From JAHQVI01 sp963749875 (GTDB lineage: Bacteria > Pseudomonadota > Alphaproteobacteria > Rhizobiales > Rhodomicrobiaceae), in contig CAVVOX010000002.1 in assembly GCA_963749875.1 (NCBI GenBank), forward strand, positions 496,001-560,000: 64,000 bases of DNA, in the 5' to 3' direction. Below, piece by piece: positions 52,974 to 60,844 of this stretch (positions are counted from its first letter, which is position 1; the number at the start of each line of letters is the position of its first letter). A program made the position numbers and the translations under genes. The notes under the pieces were generated by a model, which made no database searches, was not told the origin of the DNA, and saw only the letters and a program-made list of their open reading frames with translations.

Positions 52974-54062
52974 ATGGATGCGGTAGCGGCGGCATCAGAG
53001 AGCGATCTTAAGAAGCTTGAAAAAGACCTGCTGGAGCGCGTGGCGGAGGCGCAGGACCTGGCCGCGCTTGAAGATTTGCGGGTCGGTGCGCTCGGCAAGA
53101 ATGGCAGCGTGACCGCGCTGCTGAAGACCCTCGGCCGGCTTCCCCCCGACGAACGGCGCGGCTTCGGCCAGGCGATCAATGCTGTAAAAGAGCAGGTCAG
53201 CCAGGCGATCGAAGCGCGCAAAGCCGTGCTTCAGGAGGAGGCGCTCGCAAAACGCCTTGAGACGGAACGCGCCGACATCTCCCTGCCGGTCCCGCGCGGG
53301 CCGCAGCTGGAGGGCCGCATCCATCCGCTCAGCCAGGTCTGGGACGAGATTACCGCGATCTTCGCCGATCTCGGCTTTCCCATCGCGGAAGGCCCGGACA
53401 TCGAGACCGACGATTACAATTTCTCCAAGCTCAACATTCCGGAAGAGCACCCGGCGCGCCAGGAGCACGACACCTTCTATTTCAACGAGAAGGCGGACGG
53501 CTCGCGCCTGCTCCTGCGCACCCATACGAGCCCGGTGCAGATCCGGACCATGCTGGAGCAGAAGCCGCCGATCCGCCTCATCGCACCCGGCCGCGTCTAT
53601 CGCTGCGACAGCGACCAGACCCATACGCCGATGTTCCACCAGATCGAGGCGCTGGTCATCGACGAGGAGACCCATATGGGCCACCTCAAATGGGTCTTCG
53701 CCGAGTTCTGCAAGGCGTTCTTCGAGGTGGACGAATTGCCGATGCGGCTGCGCGTCTCGCATTTTCCGTTCACCGAGCCGTCCATGGAGATCGACATCGG
53801 CGCCGAGGCGATCGGCAAGCCAGGCGAGTGGCTGGAGATCGCCGGCAGCGGCATGGTCCACCCGAATGTGCTGAAATCCGTCGGGCTCGATCCGGAGCGC
53901 TATCAGGGCTTCGCCTTCGGCATGGGGCTCGACCGCATCGCCATGCTGAAATACGGCATCCCCGACTTGAGGGCGTTCTTCGGGGCCGATCTGCGCTGGC
54001 TGAAGCATTACGGCTTCCTGCCCTTCGACGTGCCGAATCTGGCCGGCGGGCTTTCGAGCTAG
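52974..54062 (+). CDS. pheS: phenylalanyl-tRNA synthetase alpha subunit
   Basis: This 362-residue catalytic subunit of the (alpha-beta)2 enzyme has an N-terminal coiled coil (1-85) and a class II core: motif 1 region EGPDIETDDYNFSKLNIPEEHPAR, motif 2 YRCDSDQTHTPMFHQIE and motif 3 GFAFGMGLDRIAMLKYGI. The ATG at 52974 follows GGAGAGG; the open frame from 52920 is not supported. The stop TAG is in CTAG (54059-54062) directly before repeat R5 copy 2. Confidence 0.97.
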   Translation: MDAVAAASESDLKKLEKDLLERVAEAQDLAALEDLRVGALGKNGSVTALLKTLGRLPPDERRGFGQAINAVKEQVSQAIEARKAVLQEEALAKRLETERADISLPVPRGPQLEGRIHPLSQVWDEITAIFADLGFPIAEGPDIETDDYNFSKLNIPEEHPARQEHDTFYFNEKADGSRLLLRTHTSPVQIRTMLEQKPPIRLIAPGRVYRCDSDQTHTPMFHQIEALVIDEETHMGHLKWVFAEFCKAFFEVDELPMRLRVSHFPFTEPSMEIDIGAEAIGKPGEWLEIAGSGMVHPNVLKSVGLDPERYQGFAFGMGLDRIAMLKYGIPDLRAFFGADLRWLKHYGFLPFDVPNLAGGLSS

Positions 54063-54217
54063 GCCCCTCACCCACCCGCCTCACGACGGGAGCCTTCACG
54101 TAGGGTGGGTTGAGCCCTTGCGAAACCTGCCATTCTTGCGATGAACCGATGGGTTTCACTACGTTCAACCCATCCTGCGCGGGAGAGGGCGGCGCGAAGC
54201 GCCGGGTGAGGGTGAGA
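54063..54217 (+). repeat. repeat R5 copy 2 with repeat R4 inserted in it
   Basis: R5 begins CCCCTCACCCACCCGCCTC (54064) and ends CGGGAGAGGGCGGCG with GCGCCGGGTGAGGGTGAG. Between 54097 and 54180 lies an R4 copy (GTAGGGTGGGTTGA ... TTCAACCCATCC) whose core is inverted with respect to 40462-40543. The nested arrangement shows R4 moved into an existing R5. It separates pheS from pheT without breaking either gene. Confidence 0.85.
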
Positions 54218-54270
54218 AGCGGATTGCACTGAATATCTGAGACTGAATACTTCAAGTCAGGTCAAACCCC

Positions 54271-56694
54271 ATGAAATTCACACTAAGCTGGCTCAAAGAC
54301 CATCTCGACACGAACGCCTCGCTCGATGAGCTGCATGATGCGCTGATCCAGCTCGGTCTCGAAGTGGAAAGCATCGACGATCCGGCGGAGAAGCTGAAGG
54401 ACTTCACCGTCGCGCGCGTCATCGAGGCGGAGCAGCATCCCGATGCCGACAAGCTGCGGGTGTGCAAGGTCGATACCGGCAAGGGCGTCGCGCAGGTCGT
54501 CTGCGGCGCTCCCAATGCGCGCGCGGGAATGATCGGCGTCTTCGCGGCGCCCGGCGTCTACATCCCGGGCACCGACTTCACGCTCGGCAAGGCGAAGATC
54601 CGGGGCGTGGAATCGATGGGCATGCTGTGCTCCGAGCGCGAGCTGCAGCTTTCCGACGAGCATACCGGCATTATCGATCTGCCCGAAAGCGCCGGCGGGC
54701 ATATCGGCGCGCGCTTCATCGACGTCATGGAAATGGCCGATCCGGTCATCGACGTCTCCATCACGCCGAACCGTGCCGATTGCCTCGGCGTCCGGGGGAT
54801 CGCCCGCGATCTTGCCGCGCTCGGCATCGGCAAGCTGAAGAAGGAAGATGAGGGCTTCACCGGCAAGGGCAAGTTCGCCAGCCCGATCAAAATCGATCTG
54901 GAATTCAGCAAAACGACCGCCGACGCCTGCCCGATCTTTGCCGGGCGCTATATCCGGGGCGTCAAAAACGGCCCCTCGCCGGATTGGCTGCAGAAGCGGT
55001 TGCGCGCCATCGGACTTCGTCCGATCAATGCGCTGGTGGATGTGACGAACTACATCACCTTCGACCGCTGCCGGCCCCTGCACGTCTATGACGCCGACAA
55101 GGTGCAAGGCGTCATCCATGCCCGGCTCGGCAAGAAGGGCGAAAACTTCCTGGCGCTCGACGGCAGGACCTATGACGTCGACAGCGAGGCTTGCGTGATC
55201 GCCGATGACGGGCGCGTGCTCGGTTTCGGCGGCATTATGGGCGGCGAGGAAACCGGCTGCACTGAGGAAACCGTCAATGTCCTCATCGAGTCGGCCTATT
55301 TCGACCCGGTCCGCACCGCGAGGACCGGCCGCCGCTACGGCATTCATTCCGACGCCCGCTACCGTTTCGAACGCGGCATCGATCCGCAGTCGGAGCGGCT
55401 CGGGGTCAATCTCGCGACCAAGATGATTCTGGCGATCTGCGGCGGCGAGCCGAGTGAGTTCGAAGTGGCCGGACGCGAGCCCGACCGGAAAACCGTCATT
55501 GCCTTCGATCCGGCGCGCGTCGAAAAGCTGACCGGGCTGAAGCTGAAAACGTCCGAGGTTCTCGGCCCGCTGAAGAAGCTTGGCTTCACTGTCGAGGGCT
55601 CGGGCGCGCGGCTGAAGGTGAGGCCACCGAGCTGGCGGCCCGATGTTGATGGGGCCACCGATCTCGTCGAGGAGGTGATCCGCGTCGCCGGTGTCGACCG
55701 GGTGCCGACAATGCCGATGGAGCGCGCGCCGGGCGTGACGAAGCCGGTCATGACCGACGGCCAGAAGCGCATCAGCCGCGCACGCCGCGTGCTCGCCGGA
55801 CGCGGTCTTATCGAGGCGGTGACCTGGTCGTTCATCCCGCGCGCGGATGCCGAGCTGTTCGGCGGTGGCCAGCCGGAGCTCGAACTCGCCAACCCGATTT
55901 CCACCGAGATGGCGGTCATGCGGCCAAGCCTGATCGCCGGGCTCGCGGCGGCGGCGCGCCAGAACGCCAATCGCGGATTCAGCGATTTCGCCCTGTTCGA
56001 GGTCGGCCAGGTCTATCGTGGCGACAGGCCGGAGGATCAGCTCATCGCCGCCGCCGGCCTTCGGCTAGGCACTGCGAAGCTGACCGGCGGCGGTCGCCAT
56101 TGGGATGGAGCCGCCGAGCCCGTCAGCCTCTTCGATGTCAAGGCGGATGCGCTGACACTGCTCGCCGCGCTCGGCCTCGATCCCGCCAAGGTCCAGATCG
56201 CGCGGGAAGCGCCCGGTTGGTTCCATCCCGGACGCTCCGGCGTCATCCGGCTCGGCCCGAAAAATGTTCTCGGCATGTTCGGCGAGCTGCACCCGCAGGC
56301 CCTGAAGGGCATGGATCTGGGCGGGCCGGCCGCCGCATTCGAGATCTTTCTCGAGGCGATCCCCGTCCCGCGCCGCAAGGGCAGCGCCAGGCCGCCGCTT
56401 GACCTCACGGACCTTCAGCCGGTCCGGCGCGATTTCGCCTTCGTGGTGGACTCCGATACGCTTGCCGGCGATGTGATGCGCGCGGCCCAGGGCGCTGACA
56501 AGGCGCTGATCTCGGATGTGACCGTCTTCGACGTCTTCGAAGGGGCGAGCCTAGGGGCAGGCAAGAAGTCCCTGGCGATCGAGGTGACGATGCAGCCCCG
56601 CGAGAAGACGCTGACCGATCAGGAGATCGATGCCGCCTCATCGCGGATCATCGCCGAAGTGAGGAAGGCGACAGGCGGCGAAATTCGCGCGTGA
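54271..56694 (+). CDS. pheT: phenylalanyl-tRNA synthetase beta subunit
   Basis: This 807-residue subunit has an N-terminal tRNA-binding (EMAP-like) domain with HPDADKLRVCKVDTG and VCGAPNARAGM, a B3/B4 editing domain with DVTNYITFDRCRPLHVYDADK, B5 and catalytic-like parts, and a C-terminal ferredoxin-fold anticodon-binding domain (PVRRDFAFVVD, SLAIEVTMQPREKTLTD). Complete and of standard length. Cotranscribed with pheS through the repeat-filled gap. Charges tRNA-Phe in the cytoplasm and edits Tyr mischarging. Confidence 0.97.
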   Translation: MKFTLSWLKDHLDTNASLDELHDALIQLGLEVESIDDPAEKLKDFTVARVIEAEQHPDADKLRVCKVDTGKGVAQVVCGAPNARAGMIGVFAAPGVYIPGTDFTLGKAKIRGVESMGMLCSERELQLSDEHTGIIDLPESAGGHIGARFIDVMEMADPVIDVSITPNRADCLGVRGIARDLAALGIGKLKKEDEGFTGKGKFASPIKIDLEFSKTTADACPIFAGRYIRGVKNGPSPDWLQKRLRAIGLRPINALVDVTNYITFDRCRPLHVYDADKVQGVIHARLGKKGENFLALDGRTYDVDSEACVIADDGRVLGFGGIMGGEETGCTEETVNVLIESAYFDPVRTARTGRRYGIHSDARYRFERGIDPQSERLGVNLATKMILAICGGEPSEFEVAGREPDRKTVIAFDPARVEKLTGLKLKTSEVLGPLKKLGFTVEGSGARLKVRPPSWRPDVDGATDLVEEVIRVAGVDRVPTMPMERAPGVTKPVMTDGQKRISRARRVLAGRGLIEAVTWSFIPRADAELFGGGQPELELANPISTEMAVMRPSLIAGLAAAARQNANRGFSDFALFEVGQVYRGDRPEDQLIAAAGLRLGTAKLTGGGRHWDGAAEPVSLFDVKADALTLLAALGLDPAKVQIAREAPGWFHPGRSGVIRLGPKNVLGMFGELHPQALKGMDLGGPAAAFEIFLEAIPVPRRKGSARPPLDLTDLQPVRRDFAFVVDSDTLAGDVMRAAQGADKALISDVTVFDVFEGASLGAGKKSLAIEVTMQPREKTLTDQEIDAASSRIIAEVRKATGGEIRA

Positions 56695-56717
56695 GGCTAT
56701 GGCATCACCCTACACAT

Positions 56718-56801
56718 GGCGTCATCCCCGCGGAGGCGGGGATTCAGTATTATAAGGCGAATCAGATGGTTACTGGATTCCCGCTTTCGCGGGAATGACG
56801 A
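56718..56801 (+). repeat. palindromic repeat R6 (GTCATCCCCGC...GCGGGAATGACG)
   Basis: CGTCATCCCCGCGGAGGCGGGGAT and ATTCCCGCTTTCGCGGGAATGACG are two hairpins with inverted outer ends. A central AT-rich segment TATTATAAGGCGAATCAG separates them. This class is very widespread in proteobacteria. It fills most of the pheT-cupin gap. Confidence 0.8.
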
Positions 56802-56885
56802 TGGAGAGGGCCAGGGGTACTGAGCAGAAGGCCGGCCCGGCTTCGCGCCGGAGAGCGCCATACAGCAGGGCGGTTGGAGGCAGGG

Positions 56886-57260
56886 ATGAACTCCGGGATC
56901 AATTTCCGCAGTGAGCTGGAAAAGGTCAGCGACTACTGGTCGCCGCGCATCGTCGGGCAGGTCAACGACCAATATGTCAAGGTCGCCAAGCTCAAGGGCG
57001 AATTCGTCTGGCACAAGCACGATGAGGAAGACGAGCTTTTCTATGTCGTCAAAGGCCGGCTCGTCATCCAATATGAGGATGGCGCGGTCACGCTTGATGA
57101 AGGCGATTTTCACATCGTGCCGAAGGGCGTGATGCACAATCCGGTTGCCGAGGACGAGTGCTGGATCGCGCTGATCGAAGCGGTTTCGACGAAACATACA
57201 GGCGATGTCGTCACCGAGCGCACCAAGACGATCGCGGAGCAGCTCGGCTCGCCCTCCTGA
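56886..57260 (+). CDS. cupin-domain protein
   Basis: This 124-residue single cupin has motif 1 EFVWHKHDEEDELFYVVKG (metal-ligand H, H, E) and motif 2 GDFHIVPKGVMHNPVA (H). All likely metal ligands are present. Function unknown; similar small cupins bind metal and may be mannose-6-phosphate-isomerase-like or sugar-binding. TTGGAGG precedes the ATG at 56886; the upstream frame start at 56874 is less well placed. It lies 23 bases before tlyA. Confidence 0.88.
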   Translation: MNSGINFRSELEKVSDYWSPRIVGQVNDQYVKVAKLKGEFVWHKHDEEDELFYVVKGRLVIQYEDGAVTLDEGDFHIVPKGVMHNPVAEDECWIALIEAVSTKHTGDVVTERTKTIAEQLGSPS

Positions 57261-57283
57261 ATAAGGCGGCGTCCGCATACGCT

Positions 57284-58033
57284 ATGAACGATCGTCAGAA
57301 AATGCGTCTGGACCAGCTTCTGACGTTGCGCGGGCTGGCGGCGACGCGCTCGCGTGCGCGCGACCTGATCAAGCGCGGCGTCGTGACGGTGGGCGGAGCG
57401 GTGGAGATGCGGCCGGGGCTCGACCTCCCGCCCGATGCCGAGATTGCGATCACGGAAGGCTGGTCCGGCTATGTGTCGCGCGGCGCCCTGAAGCTGGAAG
57501 CTGCGCTCGACCATTTCGGCTTCGACTGCGCGGGCCGCGTCGCGATCGACATCGGCGCGTCGACGGGCGGCTTCACGCAGGCGCTGCTGCGGCGCGGGGC
57601 GCGGCGCGTCTATGCCGTCGATGTCGGGACCGGTCAACTGCATCCCGCCATTGCCGCCGATGATCGCGTGATCAATCTGGACAATACCGACTCGCGGCGG
57701 CTGGACGCTTCACTCATTCCCGATCCGGCCGATGCCATCGTCGCGGATGTGAGCTTCATCTCTTTGACAAAGGCGCTGCCGGCTGCTCTGGCGCTCGCCG
57801 CGCCCGGCGCGTGGATCGTCGCGCTTGTGAAGCCGCAATTCGAAGCCGGCCGCGAGCATGTCGGCAAAGGCGGGATCGTGAAGAGCGATGCGGCCCGCGA
57901 GAGAGCGCTGGCTGCTGTCGTCGGCTTCCTTGCCGCGCAGCCGGGCTGGTGCATGGAAGGGGCCATGCCCTCGCCGATCGAGGGGCAATCGGGCAATCGC
58001 GAATATCTGATCGGAGCGCGCCATGCGCCGTGA
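57284..58033 (+). CDS. tlyA: TlyA-family rRNA 2'-O-methyltransferase
   Basis: This 249-residue protein has an N-terminal S4 RNA-binding domain (MRLDQLLTLRGLAATRSRAR, DLIKRGVVTVGG) and an FtsJ-like Rossmann methyltransferase domain with VAIDIGASTGGFTQALLRRGA (SAM motif) and ALVKPQFEAGREHVGKGG, the TlyA signature. TlyA modifies cytidines in 16S and 23S rRNA, and some members have hemolysin-like names only. The start at 57284 begins MNDRQKMRLD. The stop overlaps the following RNA methyltransferase by 11 bases. Confidence 0.92.
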   Translation: MNDRQKMRLDQLLTLRGLAATRSRARDLIKRGVVTVGGAVEMRPGLDLPPDAEIAITEGWSGYVSRGALKLEAALDHFGFDCAGRVAIDIGASTGGFTQALLRRGARRVYAVDVGTGQLHPAIAADDRVINLDNTDSRRLDASLIPDPADAIVADVSFISLTKALPAALALAAPGAWIVALVKPQFEAGREHVGKGGIVKSDAARERALAAVVGFLAAQPGWCMEGAMPSPIEGQSGNREYLIGARHAP

Positions 58034-59250
58034 GCTGACGATCGCGCGCCTCGGCAATCAGGGCGACGGCATCGCCGACACCGAGAGCGGGCCGCTCTAT
58101 GTGCCCTTCACCTTGCCGGGGGAGCGCGTCGCGGCGGACATCGCCGGCAATCGGGGGCAGCTTGCGGAAATCCTGGAGCCTGCACCCGCTCGCGTCGCGC
58201 CGGTCTGCCGGCATTTCGGTATTTGCGGCGGCTGCGCGCTGCAGCATTTGGAATGGAACGCCTATCTCGAATGGAAGAGGCAGCGTGTCATCGATGTGCT
58301 CAGTATGGAAGGTATCGATGCGCCGGTCGAGCATGTCCGCGCCTTCGGACCGCGCTCCCGGCGGCGTGTAACGCTGACCGGCGAGAAGACCGGCAAGGGG
58401 CTGAGGCTCGGCTTCCGGCGCGCGCAAAGCCACGAGATCGTCGATCTGGGCGAATGTCCGGTGCTGTTGCCGCAGCTCGAAGGCGCGCTTCCTGGCCTAC
58501 GACGCCTCTTGTCCGGGCTTCTCCCGGGCGGCGAGGCCCGGAGTTCTCGTGACCGTCTGCGATAATGGCTTTGACGTTAATATCGACGGCGTAAAAGGCC
58601 GGCTGCGTCCGATGACACCGGATCTGAGCCGGGCCGCCGAGGCAGCCGGTATCATCCGCATCACGGAGGCGAGCGATCCGCTCTTCAGCATTGCCGCGCC
58701 AAAACTGACCTTCGCCGGCGTGAGCGTCAACCTGCCGCCGGGCACATTCCTGCAGGCGTCCGGCGAGGCCGAATGCGCCATGGCGGAGATTGCAGCTGCC
58801 GCGATCGGGAAAGCACGCAAGATCGCCGACCTGTATTCCGGGCTGGGGGCCTTCACATTTGGCCTCGCCCGGAATGCGTCGGTCACCGCAGTCGAGCTGG
58901 AGAAAAGCCTGCTCGCCGCGCTGGCGACCGCCGCCCGCCACGCCCAGGGCTTAAAGCCGATTGAAACCCTTGCCCGCAATCTGGCGAAGGAGCCGCTTTC
59001 GCCACCGGAGCTGAACGCATTCGATGCCGTGCTGTTCGATCCGCCGAGAGCCGGCGCGATCGCCCAGGCGAAGGCGCTCGCGAAATCCCGAGTCCGCAAA
59101 GTCGTCGCCATTTCCTGCAATCCGGTCAGCTTTGCCAAGGATGCGCGGGCCTTGCTCGACGGCGGCTATCGGCTCACCCACGTCTCCCCCATCGACCAGT
59201 TCGTCTACTCGCCGCATATCGAGCTGGCGGCTGCATTCTCACGCTCCTAA
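58023..59250 (+). pseudogene. class I RNA methyltransferase (RlmD/TrmA type, Fe-S), one frame break
   Basis: The first frame (58023 to about 58541) has the TRAM domain start (LTIARLGNQGDGIAD) and the four-cysteine-type cluster segment CRHFGICGGCALQHLEW. After one extra base near 58541, the second frame continues with FTFGLARNASVTAVELEKS, the SAM site DLYSGLGAF, DPPRAGAIAQAKA and the catalytic SCNPVSFAKDA motif to 59250. This is a 23S rRNA or tRNA m5U methyltransferase relative. All catalytic residues are present, so only one base separates it from an intact gene. The internal GTG at 58549 could start a truncated protein. Confidence 0.85.
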
Positions 59251-59254
59251 TGAG

Positions 59255-59362
59255 CCAGCGCAACGCGCGTCCGAATGGACGCGGGAACAGTTGCGCTAAC
59301 CTTTTGAAATAGATCAACTTAACCTCGCTCAAGTGATTCCACTTGAACGAAGGTTGATCTAG
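59255..59362 (+). repeat. dispersed repeat R1, copy F (short-loop form)
   Basis: Starts CCAGCGCAACGCGCGTCC (CTAG degenerated to CCAG), short loop GAAT, GGACGCGGGAACAGTTGCGC, linker CCTTTTGAAATAGATC, and ends ACGAAGGTTGATCTAG. Its terminal CTAG (59359-59362) contains the stop codon of the convergent minus-strand membrane protein. Confidence 0.92.
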
Positions 59363-59793
59363 ACGCGCCTGGGCCGCACGAAGAAGTGCAGATAGCGCAC
59401 GTGAACCAGCACATCCATGATGCTCGCGACGAACAGGATGATGAAGATCGACGTCCAGGCGATCGGAACGAAGAACATCTCGATGCTGGTCACGACGAGC
59501 AGGAAAATCGAGCCGTAAAGGTCCTGCTGGCTTCGGCTGAAATTCCGGTCCAGCCCGTAACGCACGATCCGGCTCATCTCGAAATAGAGCGCGAGCAGAA
59601 TGGCAAAGGTGACGATGGCGCCGTAGGTGATCACGAAAGTCGGCCCGTTCGCCCCTATCAGCCCGCCCAGATCGAGCACGGCAAGGCTTTCATGCATGGC
59701 CGCCTCAAGGCCCGCCGCCGCGCCGCCTCCATAGACATGGAGCAGTGCGATGATGTGGTAAAGGAGCCACGCCCCCATAAGCCATGTAACCAT
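59359..59793 (-). CDS. four-helix membrane protein, unknown
   Basis: This protein of about 144 residues has hydrophobic segments VTWLMGAWLLYHIIALLHV, TFVITYGAIVTFAILLALYF, LYGSIFLLVVTSIEMFFVPI and TSIFIILFVASIMDVLV, with a charged loop RYGLDRNFSRSQQDLY between the second and third. The start at 59793 (MVTWLMG) follows AGGGAGG; the frame to 59850 is longer but lacks a site. No family recognised. The stop TAG lies in the CTAG border of R1-F. Confidence 0.78.
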   Translation of the reverse strand: MVTWLMGAWLLYHIIALLHVYGGGAAAGLEAAMHESLAVLDLGGLIGANGPTFVITYGAIVTFAILLALYFEMSRIVRYGLDRNFSRSQQDLYGSIFLLVVTSIEMFFVPIAWTSIFIILFVASIMDVLVHVRYLHFFVRPRRV

Positions 59794-59946
59794 TAAAGCC
59801 TCCCTGGCTAGCTCTTGCGCCAGCCTTCTGGTGTTCGCGCGAAAGCGCAAGGCGGGAGCTCCTGCCTATCTACAGCTTTTTGGGACGAGGAGATTGAGCG
59901 TGTGACGGCGGAGCGAAACCCGCCAGCGGCGAGTTGACTGATCCCC

Positions 59947-60076
59947 CTAGATCAACCCTCGTTCAAGTGGACTCCCTTGAGCGAGGTCAAGTTGATCGAT
60001 TTCAAAAGGCGAGCGCAACTATTCCCGCGTCCGTCCCCGGCTTCGCGGGGACATGCTTGGACGCGCGTTGCGCTAG
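59947..60076 (-). repeat. dispersed repeat R1, copy G (long-loop form)
   Basis: Complete copy in reverse: CTAGATCAACCCTCG, then TTGAGCGAGGTCAAG, linker, GGGACATGCTTGGACGCGCG and TTGCGCTAG. Its right CTAG is also the left end of R2 copy 2, so the two elements abut. The sequence TTGA-GCGAGG-TCAA (59977-59990) is a perfect FNR-like half-site palindrome by change of one base compared with other copies. Confidence 0.9.
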
Positions 60077-60179
60077 AGCAGCGGACCGAATAGTGGCATC
60101 CACTTTTCGGGTAACTCCGATGCCAAAACAAATAGTTAGAGAGACGGTGCCGATTCCGATTAAGAGTCCGGCGCTTTAA
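60074..60179 (-). repeat. dispersed repeat R2, copy 2
   Basis: Matches 29299-29405 in reverse orientation: TAGAGCAGCGGACCGAATAG, ATCCACTTTTCGGGTAA, GCCAAAACAAATAGTTAGAG, then GATTCCGATTAAGAGTCCGG and GCGCTTTAA. The left TAG is shared with the terminal CTAG of R1-G. Together the two repeats fill the gap between the membrane protein start and metW. Confidence 0.88.
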
Positions 60180-60203
60180 GGACGGGGCCGATCCGGCATT
60201 CGA

Positions 60204-60839
60204 TCAGCCGTCTCGCGTCAGCAGAAACACGGCCTGCTCACCGATCAGATTGTGCCAGATGAGCGGGAAGTTGATGCCTATGCGCTGGCCATAGGCATTC
60301 AGCGCGACGGAGCGTTCGACCTTGGCGTTGACCAGCTCGCACAAAGAGAGGAAGTCCTTGATCGTGCAGTGATGAATGTTCTGGGTCTCGTACCAGGGTT
60401 CCGGCAGGTTGCGCGTGACCGGCATGCGCCCCTGGATCAGAAATTGCAGCCGGATCCGCCAATGGCCGAAATTCGGGAATGAGACAATGGCGTGCCGGCC
60501 GATCCGGAGGAGTTGCTCCAGCACATGGCGCGGATCGCGCATTGCCTGCAAGGTCTGGCTGAGAATGGCGTAATCGAACGCCTTGTCCGGATAGTGGACG
60601 AGATCCCGGTCGGCGTCGCCCTGAATGACCGACAGACCTCGCGCCACGCACAGATTGACGTTCGACTGGCGGAGCTCGATCCCGCGCCCGTCGACTTCGC
60701 GCTCGATCTCCAGGAGCGACAGAAGCTCGCCATGGCCGCAGCCGATGTCGATCACGCGCGAGCTACGCTCCACCATTTCGGCGATGAGCAGGTGATCGAC
60801 GCGGGCCGGGGTCAGCGGTTTGTTATGGAGCGCGCGCAT
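60204..60839 (-). CDS. metW: methionine biosynthesis protein MetW
   Basis: This 211-residue methyltransferase-fold protein has DIGCGHGELLSLLE (motif I), GIELRQSNV, QGDADRDLVHYPDKAFDYAILSQTLQ and the MetW-typical SFPNFGHWRIRLQFLIQGRMPVT. MetW cooperates with MetX in homoserine acylation in alphaproteobacteria. Five bases downstream of metX on the same strand, so cotranscribed. Complete. Confidence 0.96.
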   Translation of the reverse strand: MRALHNKPLTPARVDHLLIAEMVERSSRVIDIGCGHGELLSLLEIEREVDGRGIELRQSNVNLCVARGLSVIQGDADRDLVHYPDKAFDYAILSQTLQAMRDPRHVLEQLLRIGRHAIVSFPNFGHWRIRLQFLIQGRMPVTRNLPEPWYETQNIHHCTIKDFLSLCELVNAKVERSVALNAYGQRIGINFPLIWHNLIGEQAVFLLTRDG

Positions 60840-60844
60840 GGGGA

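Noticed and set aside
59934..60179. 81-residue open frame
   Set aside because: Consists of repeats R1-G and R2.
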